From Burkholderiales bacterium (GTDB lineage: Bacteria > Pseudomonadota > Gammaproteobacteria > Burkholderiales > Burkholderiaceae_C), in contig JAPLPK010000240.1 of NCBI GenBank assembly GCA_026400275.1, positions 1 to 39,344 of the forward strand: a DNA stretch of 39,344 bases. Reading direction: 5' to 3'. The position numbers were made by a program, and so were the translations under genes. The notes beneath the pieces were generated by a model. That model saw only the letters and a list, made by a program, of their open reading frames with translations, did not search any database and was not told the DNA's origin. Positions 14,116-23,250 of the stretch are shown here, piece by piece (position 1 is the first letter of the stretch; each line of letters starts with the position of its first letter).

Positions 14116-15099
14116 TCATGGCTGAAGCGACAGTAGTACATTCCCGACGGCTGTTCCAGATTCAACCATTTCGTGAGCTTTGACGATATGGTCCAAGTTA
14201 TGCACTGAATGGATTGCGTGAGTCAACTGATTGGAGCGCAGCAAATGATTGAGCTCTGTGATAGCCAGGATACGGTCTTCGTGTAAAAGGTCGTACACCA
14301 GAAATGCCTTGATTGCCAGAGAGTCCCAGAGCATCGTCCTGAAATCAACCACTGTAGATCCAACGGTATTGGACCCATACGTAATGACCGTGCTATGCGA
14401 CATCAACACCCCTTTGCCAATGAGGTCTGCTGTTGTGGAGAAATCCATGTCGATGATCAGGTTCACGCCCGCCCCGTGTGTAATCTCCTTAACCCTCTCT
14501 GCGATGCTTTCGCGTTTGTAATCAATGAGATGACTGACACCGGCACGCAGTGCAAAGGCTCTTCTTTCCTCGGAACCAGCAGTACCAATCACCGTAGCAC
14601 CTCGTAGGCGGGCAAGCTGCACTATGTAGTGTCCAACAGCATTTCCTGCGCCGGTGACAAGGATTGATTTTCCGTCCATATTGCCGGCCATCCTGATTGC
14701 ATGCAATGCGGTGAGTGCTGGTATTCCCAAGCAGCCTGCAATCTGAAAGTCGGCCTCATCCGGGAGTGCCACTGCTTGTGACTCAGGTAGAGCAATGAAC
14801 TCACAAGCAGTGCCCATGGAACGGTTCCACTGCCCATTCCATATCCACACGCGTTGACCTACGCGCCTATCGGAAACGCCGCTTCCTACCGCTTGTATGA
14901 CGCCGCCGCCGTCACTGTGCGGAACGATGAGACTTTCTTTGAGGGGACGCCTTTGGCGTGCCTTGACGTCAGACGGGTTAATGCCTGAAGTATGAAGTTG
15001 AACCAGAACTTCACCGGGGCCAGGACAAGGCGTTGGAAGCTCTCCCACTATCAGCACATCGTGTGCCTTGCCATTTCGTTCATACCATGCTGCGCGCAT
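14116..15099 (-). CDS. Quinone oxidoreductase / zinc-independent MDR-family NAD(P)H-dependent oxidoreductase
   Basis: This 327-residue protein belongs to the medium-chain dehydrogenase/reductase superfamily. The N-terminal GroES-like domain has PGPGEVLVQLHTSGINPSDVK (split here as PGPGEVLVQ and SGINPSDVK). The Rossmann domain has SILVTGAGNAVGHYIVQLAR (about 146-165), an AxxGxxG-type loop for NADPH. There is no Cys/His set for structural or catalytic zinc, so it is of quinone-oxidoreductase (QOR/zeta-crystallin) type. A ribosome site AAGGAGTCC precedes the start on the minus strand. It is transcribed opposite to the surrounding catabolic genes. It may reduce an enone or quinone-like intermediate; substrate unknown. 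Confidence 0.87.
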   Translation of the reverse strand: MRAAWYERNGKAHDVLIVGELPTPCPGPGEVLVQLHTSGINPSDVKARQRRPLKESLIVPHSDGGGVIQAVGSGVSDRRVGQRVWIWNGQWNRSMGTACEFIALPESQAVALPDEADFQIAGCLGIPALTALHAIRMAGNMDGKSILVTGAGNAVGHYIVQLARLRGATVIGTAGSEERRAFALRAGVSHLIDYKRESIAERVKEITHGAGVNLIIDMDFSTTADLIGKGVLMSHSTVITYGSNTVGSTVVDFRTMLWDSLAIKAFLVYDLLHEDRILAITELNHLLRSNQLTHAIHSVHNLDHIVKAHEMVESGTAVGNVLLSLQP

Positions 15100-15463
15100 T
15101 TTGGACTCCTTAGAGGAAACAGAAAGCCAATCAAAAAAGCGGCATCTGAAACTCTGGCTTCATCCTCGCCATTTCGTTGTGATCCAAGGGAGATTGCTGC
15201 CGCGTGAACCAAAGTCGAAGGACCAGTGTAGCGAATTGAACTGCGACGGATGCCTATCAAGTCGGCATCCAGTAGATAGCGCGTTGGACTTGGTTTCACA
15301 CGGTGAAAAGATGCCGGATTTTTATTCAGTCGAAGACCGGCATCGTTCAGTATCGGCAACACAAACAAGGACTACACCTTCGATATCGCATGCGATTGAG
15401 AAGATCGTAGATCTGGTGAATGCAGGTCAACAAGCCGCTCACACCTAACAGGAGACAAGAGCC
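15100..15463. other. Divergent intergenic region upstream of the second catabolic operon
   Basis: The 364 bases contain the start region of the minus-strand oxidoreductase and the leader of the operon beginning at 15464. A plus-strand frame open to TAA 15446-15448 ends in SHAIEKIVDLVNAGQQAAHT, 15 bases before the next start. It reads like a real protein C-terminus, possibly a gene remnant, but I cannot name it. The promoter for 15464-22722 is probably here; no clear boxes or operators were found. Confidence 0.35.
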
Positions 15464-16261
15464 ATGGATTTAAGCGGAAATGTAGCCGTCGTTACGGGCG
15501 CGGCCGGGGGCATCGGTGCCGCCGTGGCCCGTGCCTTCGCAAAGGCGGGTGCCAAGGTCGTTTTGGGCGACATGCAAGTGGCCAAGGTGCAAGAGGTCTC
15601 CAGGCTGATCAATGAGGAGGGAGGCACTTCGGTGTTTGCCGCACACGACACCACGGACGAAGCGGCATGGGGCAAGGTCATCGACATTGCGATCGACACC
15701 TTTGGTGGCTTGGACGTCCTTGTAAATAATGCGGCCATCGAGCAAACATGTTTCATTGAGAACATTGAGATCGCAGACATTGAGAAGCTGATGAAGGTCA
15801 ACGTGACCGGAGTGCTCTTGGGGCACAAGCAAGCTGTGCGTGCGATGAAGCCCGGAGGCCGTGCAGGCAAGGGGGGCAGCATCGTCAATATATCTTCAGT
15901 GGCTGGCCTCATTGGTACACCAGGTTTAGGGGTCTACTCTGCTTCAAAGGGTGCCATACGGTTGCTTACCAAGGCCGCTGCGGTCGAGTTCGGTAGGCTT
16001 GGATACGGTATCAGGGTCAATTCAATCCACCCTGGTTTTGTCGACACCGATATGGGCGCAAAGCTGCTGGGTGATTTTGTGTCCTTGGGCATGTTCAAGG
16101 ATCGTGACGATGCCTATCTCCAAATGAGGGCGGCTCATCCGCTCGGCATTACGGGGCAACCGATCGACGTGGCAAATGCGGCCATGTTTCTTGCGTCGGA
16201 CATGTCGCGCTGGATGTCCGGGGCCGAATTGGTGGCCGACGGCGCCATGACCGTCAGTTAA
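15464..16261 (+). CDS. Short-chain dehydrogenase/reductase (first of a pair)
   Basis: A classical SDR of 265 residues. The cofactor motif is TGAAGGIG (11-18), with Asp36 after beta-2 (LGDM) pointing to NAD(H). It has NNAA (88-91), a catalytic Ser145 in NISS, Tyr158 and Lys162 in YSASK. The C-terminal [15 protein letters not shown] is the usual SDR end. A good ribosome site (CAGGAGACA) precedes it. It would interconvert a secondary alcohol and a ketone. First gene of an operon with a second SDR and an ABC importer. In the ketone-carboxylation model it could form the ketone from an imported alcohol. Confidence 0.9.
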   Translation: MDLSGNVAVVTGAAGGIGAAVARAFAKAGAKVVLGDMQVAKVQEVSRLINEEGGTSVFAAHDTTDEAAWGKVIDIAIDTFGGLDVLVNNAAIEQTCFIENIEIADIEKLMKVNVTGVLLGHKQAVRAMKPGGRAGKGGSIVNISSVAGLIGTPGLGVYSASKGAIRLLTKAAAVEFGRLGYGIRVNSIHPGFVDTDMGAKLLGDFVSLGMFKDRDDAYLQMRAAHPLGITGQPIDVANAAMFLASDMSRWMSGAELVADGAMTVS

Positions 16262-16277
16262 AAACTCAAGGAATCTT

Positions 16278-17024
16278 ATGCTTCTAAAAGGGAAGTCCGC
16301 CCTGGTCACGGGTGGAGCTTTGGGTATTGGACGCGCGATTTCCGAGACATTTGCACGCGAAGGTGCAAACGTCATGGTCTGCGACATTCTGGATGACGCC
16401 GGTGCCGAGACGGTGGCCGCAATACAAGGGGCCGGAGGGCGTGCCTCATATTGCCATCTTGATGTAACCAGGCATGACGACCACGCCAGAGCATTGAGTG
16501 AAATTGAATCGACCTTTGGGGGCTTGGATATTGCCTGTAACAACGCTGGAATCAGTGGGGAATTTCGTAGCACGGCAGACCACACGCCTGAAACCTGGCA
16601 GAAGGTTGTCGACATCAACCTGACAGGTGTATTTCTTGGTGTGCGTCTTCAGATACCTGCCATGTTGAGGCGTGGTGGCGGATCCATTGTCAATATTTCA
16701 TCGATCTTGGGGCAGGTGGGACATGAAGAGCTCGCGCCTTACGTAGCGGCAAAGCATGGCGTTGTAGGCCTAACACGAACCGTCGCGTTGGAGTACGGAC
16801 GCAGCGGCATCCGATGCAATGCCGTTGGACCTGCTTTCATTAAAACGCGGCTCATAGACAACCTCCCCGAAGAAGCGCAGCAAGGACTTGCTTCATTGCA
16901 TGCGCTTGGGCGTCTTGGCGAAGTCTCTGAAGTTGCGGAATTGGCCTGCTGGCTCGCAAGCGAGAGGGCCAGTTTCATCACAGGCAATTACTACGCGGCG
17001 GATGGTGGGTATCTGTCTCGGTAG
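16278..17024 (+). CDS. Short-chain dehydrogenase/reductase (second of a pair)
   Basis: A classical SDR of 248 residues. TGGALGIG (11-18), Asp36 in VCDI (suggesting NAD), NNAG (88-91), Ser142, Tyr155 and Lys159 in YVAAK, and the C-terminal [17 protein letters not shown]. It lies 16 bases after the first SDR, and the two are clearly different enzymes rather than a recent duplicate. The pair could act on opposite enantiomers of one alcohol, or on successive hydroxyls; the sequence does not decide between these. Confidence 0.9.
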   Translation: MLLKGKSALVTGGALGIGRAISETFAREGANVMVCDILDDAGAETVAAIQGAGGRASYCHLDVTRHDDHARALSEIESTFGGLDIACNNAGISGEFRSTADHTPETWQKVVDINLTGVFLGVRLQIPAMLRRGGGSIVNISSILGQVGHEELAPYVAAKHGVVGLTRTVALEYGRSGIRCNAVGPAFIKTRLIDNLPEEAQQGLASLHALGRLGEVSEVAELACWLASERASFITGNYYAADGGYLSR

Positions 17025-17068
17025 GCCAGCCACGCTCTCATTTCTTTCAAAACCACAAGGAGACAACT

Positions 17069-18391
17069 ATGAACATAAAAGCAATACCATCCTCGGCTGA
17101 GGACGTTTCCATGACCAACCGACGTGCCGTACTCGGTGTCGGCGGTGCCATGGGAATGGCCATGCTAAGCCCCGTATCGCTCTTCGCTCAAACGGCGGAT
17201 GCCAACACTCTTAAGATCGGATTTATCAGCCCACGAACGGGCCCTCTGGCTGGCTTTGGTGAATCGGACGGCTATGTGTTGGAGCAAGCTCGCAAGGCGC
17301 TACAAGGCGGTCTTGTCGTTGGGGGAAAGAAGTACAGCGTTGAAATCCTGGATCGCGATACGCAATCAGATCCGTCACGCGCAAGCCAATTAGCCAAGAC
17401 GCTCATCAATAGCGACAAGGTCGATTTGATACTTGTGACCTCCGCGCCGGAAACCGTCAATCCGGTTTCGGACGCCTGCGAGGCAGCAGGAGTGCCCTGC
17501 GTATCCACCATCGTTCCTTGGGAAGCTTGGTATTTTGGCCGTGGTGCAAAGCCTGGCGAGCCCTCACCCTTTAAGTGGACTTATCACTTTTCTTTTGGCG
17601 TCGGCGAGTTCGTAACCGCCTACGTTTCACAGTGGGCGAAGCTAAGCACCAACAAGAAGGTTGGCGCCCTGTACCCGAATGATGCTGACGGCAATGCCAT
17701 ACGTGCGAACTTGGCTCCGGCATTGGCAAAGGCTGGTTTTACCATCGTGGATGCGGGGCCGTACGAAACCGGTACAACCGACTATTCCGCACAAATCGCA
17801 AAATTCAAGGCTGAAAAGTGCGAGATCTTCAACACCTTTCCGATTCCACCTGACTTTGCGACGTTTTGGCGTCAAGCGGCCCAACAGGGCTATACGAAGA
17901 TGGTCAAGATCGTGCAGGCAGCCAAGACGGGCTTGTTCGCCTCCAATGTAGAAGCACTTGGCTCTCTGGGTTTCAACATATCCAGTGCGGCTTACTGGCA
18001 CAAGGATTTTCCCTATAAGTCGATCTTGACCGGCTTAACCGGTGCCCAATTGGTTTCAGGATACGAAGTCGCTGCAAACAAGCAATGGAATCAGCAGATG
18101 GGCGCTTCCATGTCGTTGTTGGATGTTGGCTTCGAGGCGCTCAAGGCAAGCGCCAACCCGAAAGACAAGGCAAGCGTCGCGGCGGCTCTGAGCAAGCTCA
18201 AGATAACCACCATGGTTGGAAATATCGACTTCACCAAGGGCCCGGTTCCCAACGTTGCTACCGCTCCGCTGATCGGTACCCAATGGGTGAAGGCACCGGC
18301 GGGAGCCAAATACAAATACGACTATGTCATTACGGAAAACGCAGCCGATCCCAAGGTGCCTGTAACTTCAAAACTGATCTCGTACTCCTGA
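17069..18391 (+). CDS. ABC transporter substrate-binding protein, branched-chain amino acid (LivK) type
   Basis: A 440-residue periplasmic binding protein of the Peripla_BP_6 family (LKIGFISPRTGPLAGFGESD after the signal, then VEILDRDTQSDPSRA). The start at 17069 has a strong site (AAGGAGACAACT). An in-frame Met15 gives MTNRRAVLGV, and the twin Arg (18-19) followed by a hydrophobic run and FAQ suggests a Tat-type signal with cleavage near residue 41. Proteins of this group in catabolic clusters bind aromatic or other carboxylates rather than amino acids. It heads a complete importer (ATPases 18431 and 19174, permeases 19897 and 20805). Confidence 0.9.
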   Translation: MNIKAIPSSAEDVSMTNRRAVLGVGGAMGMAMLSPVSLFAQTADANTLKIGFISPRTGPLAGFGESDGYVLEQARKALQGGLVVGGKKYSVEILDRDTQSDPSRASQLAKTLINSDKVDLILVTSAPETVNPVSDACEAAGVPCVSTIVPWEAWYFGRGAKPGEPSPFKWTYHFSFGVGEFVTAYVSQWAKLSTNKKVGALYPNDADGNAIRANLAPALAKAGFTIVDAGPYETGTTDYSAQIAKFKAEKCEIFNTFPIPPDFATFWRQAAQQGYTKMVKIVQAAKTGLFASNVEALGSLGFNISSAAYWHKDFPYKSILTGLTGAQLVSGYEVAANKQWNQQMGASMSLLDVGFEALKASANPKDKASVAAALSKLKITTMVGNIDFTKGPVPNVATAPLIGTQWVKAPAGAKYKYDYVITENAADPKVPVTSKLISYS

Positions 18392-18430
18392 TCGTCATTT
18401 GACCCTCCCTTCAATACCTACTTAAACGCT

Positions 18431-19177
18431 ATGTCTGTTGCTGATTCATCTAAAGCTCCACCTCTGATTGATGCGCGCGGCATTCATAAAAGTTACGGGT
18501 CCCTGGCTGTATTAAACAATGTCGATTTCGATGTGCAGCCGAGAGATGCAGTAGGTATTGTTGGGCCAAACGGGGCAGGAAAAACAACGCTTCTTACTGT
18601 CTTGTCTGGTACAAATTTGGCAAGCAAAGGGGCTGTCTACTTCCAAGGAAATGACGTGAGTGCCCTGAGTGCTACGCAAAGATGCAGGATTGGTATCGCC
18701 AGGACGCACCAGGTTCCGCGCCCCTTTTTGGGAATGACCGTTTTTGAAAACGTATTTGCTGCTGCCACGCACGGCGGAGGCTTTCAACAACACGAGGCGT
18801 ATGACCGGAGCTTGGATGCCTTGAATATTTGTGGCATGAACAGTGTGGCAAATCGCAAAGCCGAATCACTTGGACTATTGGACCGCAAGCGCTTGGAGCT
18901 CACACGAGCTCTGGCCACCGATCCCCGGCTACTGCTCCTCGACGAAATTGGTGGTGGACTAACTGATGGCGAGGCATCCGAGTTGGTGGAGACGATAAAA
19001 AAACTGCATGCCAGGGATATCGGCATTGTCTGGATTGAACATATTGTTCATGTCTTACTGCAGGTGGTAAACCGGCTCGTGTGCATGGATGCAGGACGCG
19101 TATTGGCTAAGGGAAATCCGCAAGAAGTGTTATCAGACCCCGCCGTTGTAGAAGCTTATTTGGGTACCGCGCTATGA
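18431..19177 (+). CDS. ABC transporter ATP-binding protein, LivG type
   Basis: A 248-residue ATPase. Walker A is GPNGAGKTT (45-53), Walker B LLLLDEIGGGLT, and the H-loop lies in IVWIEHIVHVL. The C-terminal AYLG end is typical of LivG. The signature region reads LGLLDRKRLEL instead of LSxGxxRRLE. I recall a similar LLDRKR variant in other catabolic LivG proteins, so it may be a subfamily trait. The ribosome site is weak. It ends in a 4-base overlap (ATGA) with the LivF gene. It powers uptake through the two permeases downstream. Confidence 0.9.
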   Translation: MSVADSSKAPPLIDARGIHKSYGSLAVLNNVDFDVQPRDAVGIVGPNGAGKTTLLTVLSGTNLASKGAVYFQGNDVSALSATQRCRIGIARTHQVPRPFLGMTVFENVFAAATHGGGFQQHEAYDRSLDALNICGMNSVANRKAESLGLLDRKRLELTRALATDPRLLLLDEIGGGLTDGEASELVETIKKLHARDIGIVWIEHIVHVLLQVVNRLVCMDAGRVLAKGNPQEVLSDPAVVEAYLGTAL

Positions 19178-19878
19178 GTTTATTGAAGATATCGAATCTC
19201 GACGCAAGCCATGGTCTGCTTAAGGCGGTAAGCAACTTTTCGCTCACCATCGAAGACGGTGAAAAGATCGCATTGGTCGGAGCCAACGGAGCGGGGAAAA
19301 CCACATTGCTGCGTACGCTGGCTGGTGTGCATCCCGTTGCCGGAGGAAAGATTGAGTTTGAAGGGCGAGATATTTCCAGCCTGGAAGCGCATAAGCGGTC
19401 ATCCTCTGGACTGGCACTGGTGCCGGAAGGTCGCCGTCTCTTCACATCGATGACGGTTGCCGAGAACCTTCTGATTGCTAAATCTGCGAGCCGAAACGGC
19501 GCGTGGAATTTTGATACGGTATTGGATGCACTACCGCAACTCAAAGAGAAACTGAATGCGCCGGCCGGAACCTTGTCTGGCGGTCAGCAGCAGGCAGTGG
19601 CTATTGGTCGCGCACTGATGACAAATCCCAAGATTTTGCTATTAGCTGAAGTGTCGCTTGGGCTTTCTCCCCTTGCAGTGCAATTTGTCTATGACTCATT
19701 AGCCAAATTATTCCAATCGAAAACAGCGCTGGTACTGGTTGAGCAGGACCTGAAGCGTGCCATGTTGGTTGCCGATCGAATCGTCTGCATGTTAGAGGGA
19801 AAAATAGTTGCGATAGGAAATGCCGGTGAGATGTCCCGTGAAGAGATATTGGGTCACTACTTCGGGCATAGCGGCTAA
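19174..19878 (+). CDS. ABC transporter ATP-binding protein, LivF type, with altered Walker B
   Basis: A 234-residue ATPase. Walker A is GANGAGKTT (36-44), the signature LSGGQQQ (134-140), and the H-loop His is absent from the usual spot, which reads LVLVEQDLKRAM (LivF proteins usually have EQ here). Walker B reads ILLLAEVSLGLSP: Ala158 (codon GCT, 19645-19647) replaces the Mg-coordinating Asp, while Glu159 (catalytic) is kept. One base change (GAT to GCT) would explain it. This may weaken the ATPase site, or the partner LivG may carry the activity. The start overlaps the LivG stop. Confidence 0.9.
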   Translation: MSLLKISNLDASHGLLKAVSNFSLTIEDGEKIALVGANGAGKTTLLRTLAGVHPVAGGKIEFEGRDISSLEAHKRSSSGLALVPEGRRLFTSMTVAENLLIAKSASRNGAWNFDTVLDALPQLKEKLNAPAGTLSGGQQQAVAIGRALMTNPKILLLAEVSLGLSPLAVQFVYDSLAKLFQSKTALVLVEQDLKRAMLVADRIVCMLEGKIVAIGNAGEMSREEILGHYFGHSG

Positions 19879-19896
19879 CAGGTACGAATTCTTACT

Positions 19897-20799
19897 ATGT
19901 CAATAATCAATCAAGTTATCCAAGGTCTCTTGCTAGGTGGCTATTACGCATTACTGGCATGCGGGTTGTCCTTCATGTTCGGAGTCATGCGCCTCATCAA
20001 TCTAGCGCATGGAAGCCTGGCAGTGGTTGCCGCCTACGCACTTTTCGTATTAGCCGACCGGTACGAAATCAATCCGTTCCTTGGTCTCATTGCTGTTATT
20101 CCAGCCATGGCTATTCTGGGATGGGTGTTGCATCGTCTTGTGCTGGAGCGCAGCGCCAGATCCGGTGCGCTGATCCCCCTGTTAAGCACATTTGGTTTAA
20201 CCGGTGTATTGGACAATGTGATGTTTCAGTCTTTTGGGGCAGATACGCGCTCACTGGCACCCTACATTGACTCTCTAAGCTATGACAGTTTTACGCTGTG
20301 GGGCGATATCTCTATCGGATACCTAGCGGCTCTTAATCTGGGGGCATCCATTCTGTTGCTGGGTGCCTTGAGTCTTATGCTCAAGAAGACTGCTCTGGGA
20401 AGGAGAATCCGGGCGGCTTCCGAAGACCCTGATACGGCCCAGCTGGTTGGCGTGAATTCACGCGCTACCTATGCGATTGCTACAGCCATTTCCATGGCGC
20501 TTGTAGCTGTAGCCGGGGCATTTCTGGCAATGCGGGCTACGTTTGACCCTTACACAGGCCCCATGCAGTTGATATTTGCATTTGAGGCAATCATCATCGG
20601 TGGCACTGGATCGATGTGGGGCACTTTGCTTGGCGGATTAGTGCTGGGAATCGCCCAAAGTCTCGGGGCACTCATCCACCCACAAGGCTTCTTGATAGCT
20701 GGACATGTCACCTTTCTACTGGTCCTGTTGCTCAGAATATATGTTCAGACTTCATTCCAAAATCTACTAACGTCACTTCGCAAGAAGATCGTCGAATAA
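19897..20799 (+). CDS. ABC transporter permease, LivH type
   Basis: A 300-residue integral membrane protein with about eight hydrophobic segments. It starts MSIINQVIQGLLLGGYYALL, typical of LivH. MRLINLAHGSL (near 31-41) and EAIIIGGTGSMWGTLLGG (near 229-246, the EAA-like loop contacting the ATPase) are family hallmarks. It forms half of the inner-membrane channel with the LivM protein at 20805. It lies 18 bases after the LivF gene. Confidence 0.92.
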   Translation: MSIINQVIQGLLLGGYYALLACGLSFMFGVMRLINLAHGSLAVVAAYALFVLADRYEINPFLGLIAVIPAMAILGWVLHRLVLERSARSGALIPLLSTFGLTGVLDNVMFQSFGADTRSLAPYIDSLSYDSFTLWGDISIGYLAALNLGASILLLGALSLMLKKTALGRRIRAASEDPDTAQLVGVNSRATYAIATAISMALVAVAGAFLAMRATFDPYTGPMQLIFAFEAIIIGGTGSMWGTLLGGLVLGIAQSLGALIHPQGFLIAGHVTFLLVLLLRIYVQTSFQNLLTSLRKKIVE

Positions 20800-20804
20800 A
20801 TTCT

Positions 20805-21821
20805 ATGCAAGCCAATCACAGTCCCAAGATAGTACGCTGGAACTCCGTATCTATCGCTGCAATTTCTTCTGTTCTGCTGGCACAGGCGCTACTGGTACTG
20901 GCGCCACACTTCTTGAGTGCAAGCCTGGTTGAAAGTCTTACGACGCTCTTCATATACGGCATCCTCGCACTGATGTGGAACGCATTGGCTGGCTATGCGG
21001 GTCTGTTGTCAGTCGGTCATCAGGCATTTTTTGGCCTGGGCGCATATGCGACAGTGCGATTGGCCGATCTGGGTATGAGCGCATATCCCGCCATGTTTGC
21101 AGGGGCACTAATTGTTGCGGTGATATCGGTTCCTTTATCGTTCTTCATGTTGCGACTCAAAGAGGGAGAGTTCGCGATTGGCATGTGGGTGATGGCGTCT
21201 CTCACGCACCTGTTGGTCAATTTGGATACCCTTGTGCAAGGCGAGACGGGCACTTCGTTGATTGCATTGCAACAATTTGGCGCAGACACGCGCCGTGCCT
21301 ACACCTACTGGGCTGCTTTGGCCATGATGGCATCTCTGGGGTGGTTAGTTTTCTGGATGTTGCGAGGTAAAGTGGGCATTGCTGCGCAGGCCATTCGTGA
21401 CAACGAAGAAGCAGCGACTTCGATAGGTGTTGATGTGAAATTCACGAAGCGGCTGATCTTCATCTTGTCGGCATTTGGCGTCGCTGCCGCTGGGGCACTC
21501 TGGTTGGCGACAGCCATCACTTTTCAGCCCAAGACCTACTTCAGCGTTCAGTGGTCTGCCTATATGATTTTCATGGTACTTGTAGGAGGAATCGGAACCT
21601 ATGAGGGTCCTATTCTCGGTGCGATCCTATTCTTTGCGGTGGAGTCAATCTTTGGCGGACAGGGCGTTACCTACTTGATTGGTCTGGGTCTTGTGGCTGT
21701 ATTGTTTGCACTTCTTCTGCCGCGTGGGATCTGGGGTGCCGTGGAAAAAAGGTTCTCTATCCGTCTACTGCCAGTTGGCTATCGCGTAGTTTTCTCTTCA
21801 CCCGTCAAGGCAAGAACCTGA
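20805..21821 (+). CDS. ABC transporter permease, LivM type
   Basis: A 338-residue membrane protein. The start at ATG 20805 lies 5 bases after the LivH stop; the frame is open further upstream but that lies inside livH. LivM hallmarks: WNALAGYAGLLSVGHQAFFGLGAY (near 46-70, written here as GLLSVGHQAFFGLGAY), AIRDNEEAATSIGVDV and GGIGTYEGPILGAI. About nine to ten hydrophobic segments. It completes the importer. No strong ribosome site, so it is probably coupled to livH. Confidence 0.92.
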   Translation: MQANHSPKIVRWNSVSIAAISSVLLAQALLVLAPHFLSASLVESLTTLFIYGILALMWNALAGYAGLLSVGHQAFFGLGAYATVRLADLGMSAYPAMFAGALIVAVISVPLSFFMLRLKEGEFAIGMWVMASLTHLLVNLDTLVQGETGTSLIALQQFGADTRRAYTYWAALAMMASLGWLVFWMLRGKVGIAAQAIRDNEEAATSIGVDVKFTKRLIFILSAFGVAAAGALWLATAITFQPKTYFSVQWSAYMIFMVLVGGIGTYEGPILGAILFFAVESIFGGQGVTYLIGLGLVAVLFALLLPRGIWGAVEKRFSIRLLPVGYRVVFSSPVKART

Positions 21822-21852
21822 CGGTTTCGTAATATTTTCCGAGATCCCTTGT

Positions 21853-22722
21853 ATGGACCATCAAAACCTTATTGCAATTGACATTCATACCCATGCCGAA
21901 GTGAGTTGCAGGAATCCATTTGACAACTACGGTGAAGAATACGATCGGGCTGCCGACAAATACTTTGGCAATAGTCAAAGGCCGACGATTTTGGAAACAG
22001 TGGCCTACTACCGTGAACGAAAAATCGGCTTGATTATGTTCACGGTAGATGCTGAGACCCAGTTGGGGCGCAGGCGCATTCCCAATGAGGAGATTGCCGA
22101 GGCCGCCAAAGCCAACTCAGACATGATGATGGCGTTTGCCAGTATCGATCCGCACAAGGGAAAGATGGGCGCACGCGAAGCACGTCGCCTCATTGAAGAA
22201 TTCGGCGTAAAGGGTTTCAAGTTCCATCCTACCGTTCAAGGCTATCACCCATACGACAAGATGGCTTGGCCAATCTATGAGGTAATAGCGGAGTACAAGA
22301 TGCCTGCCATTTTCCACACGGGGCACAGCGGGATAGGAAGCGGAATGCGCTGTGGCGGAGGCCTGCGACTGGCCTACAGTAATCCCATGCACCTCGATGA
22401 TGTTGCCATCGACTTTCCTGACATGCAGATTGTGATGGCGCACCCCAGCTTCCCTTGGCAGGATGAGGCACTGAGTGTCGCAATGCACAAACCCAATGTC
22501 TGGATTGACCTCAGCGGCTGGAGCCCCAAGTACTTTCCCAAGCAGCTGGTTCAGTACGCGAACACACTGCTCAAAGATCGCATTCTCTTTGGAAGCGACT
22601 ATCCATTAATCACCCCGGACAGATGGATGAAGGATTTTGAGGTCGCTGGATTCAAGCCCGAAGTCATGCCGGGAATCCTGAAGAACAATGCGATCAGGCT
22701 TCTTGGGTTGGACAATCAGTAG
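21853..22722 (+). CDS. Metal-dependent hydrolase/decarboxylase, amidohydrolase-2 (ACMSD-related) family
   Basis: A 289-residue TIM-barrel enzyme of the amidohydrolase superfamily. Metal ligands are visible: His12 and His14 in DIHTHAE, His155 in FHTGH, His197 in AHPSFPW and Asp249 in FGSDYP. KFHP (123-126) is also conserved. Members of this family include non-oxidative decarboxylases (ACMSD, gamma-resorcylate decarboxylase), hydratases and hydrolases. The pattern fits a carboxylic-acid decarboxylase or a C-C/lactone hydrolase. It is the last gene of the operon, 31 bases after livM, with a terminator 70 bases downstream. It probably acts on the imported compound or a product of the SDR steps. 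Confidence 0.87.
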   Translation: MDHQNLIAIDIHTHAEVSCRNPFDNYGEEYDRAADKYFGNSQRPTILETVAYYRERKIGLIMFTVDAETQLGRRRIPNEEIAEAAKANSDMMMAFASIDPHKGKMGAREARRLIEEFGVKGFKFHPTVQGYHPYDKMAWPIYEVIAEYKMPAIFHTGHSGIGSGMRCGGGLRLAYSNPMHLDDVAIDFPDMQIVMAHPSFPWQDEALSVAMHKPNVWIDLSGWSPKYFPKQLVQYANTLLKDRILFGSDYPLITPDRWMKDFEVAGFKPEVMPGILKNNAIRLLGLDNQ

Positions 22723-22791
22723 CCCCATTTCGCCCCAGGCGACAGACGTCAATTTCGCACCGCTTGAGCGTAGTTCTATTACGCTCTTTAA

Positions 22792-22817
22792 GGGCCCTGC
22801 ATTGCAGGGCTCTTTTT
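22792..22817 (+). terminator. Rho-independent terminator closing the second operon
   Basis: GCCCTGC (22794-22800) pairs with GCAGGGC (22804-22810) over a 3-base loop and is followed by TCTTTTT. It lies 70 bases after the hydrolase stop, between convergent genes. Confidence 0.88.
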
Positions 22818-22840
22818 GGCTGCGGGCTACAGTGTGCTCT

Positions 22841-23170
22841 CTACGGTCGGTTGGTGTGCTCAGGTAATCCCGCTATCGACTGTTTGGAACTCGTCTTTAA
22901 AACCTTCATAAACTGTGCAAATGGCACACGCAACGTATCGAAAAGAGGATTTTCTTTGTTCGTGATAATGACTTCTCCGAGTAACTTAAGGCCCACGCCA
23001 AATGCGGCTGCTTCGTCTTCCCCAAAGTCGCTCCTATTACGAAGCCGTTCTACGATGGCGATGATGTCATCATGATTGCCAACCTCGAACTGAAGAGGTG
23101 CGTGCCCGGAAAGTTCGCCCTGTGCATCAGTCAAGTGCTCGACGGTTAAACGGTATTGGTGCTGTTTCAT
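22841..23170 (-). CDS. DUF3861 small protein
   Basis: A 109-residue protein that begins MKQHQYRLTVEHLTDAQG and contains PLQFEVGNHDDIIAIVERL, both typical of the DUF3861 family as I recall it. There is no signal peptide or membrane segment. The C-terminal 15 residues (about 95-109, SKQSIAGLPEHTNRP) look less conserved. Function unknown. It is convergent with the operon ending at 22722, in the same orientation as the dioxygenase gene upstream of it, with 80 bases between them. Confidence 0.75.
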   Translation of the reverse strand: MKQHQYRLTVEHLTDAQGELSGHAPLQFEVGNHDDIIAIVERLRNRSDFGEDEAAAFGVGLKLLGEVIITNKENPLFDTLRVPFAQFMKVLKTSSKQSIAGLPEHTNRP

Positions 23171-23250
23171 ATTTCTTAATCTATGGATAAATACCCAACT
23201 TCCGCCGGATCGCCAAGTTGGGATTTCAAATTCAGGAACCTAGAAGAGGT

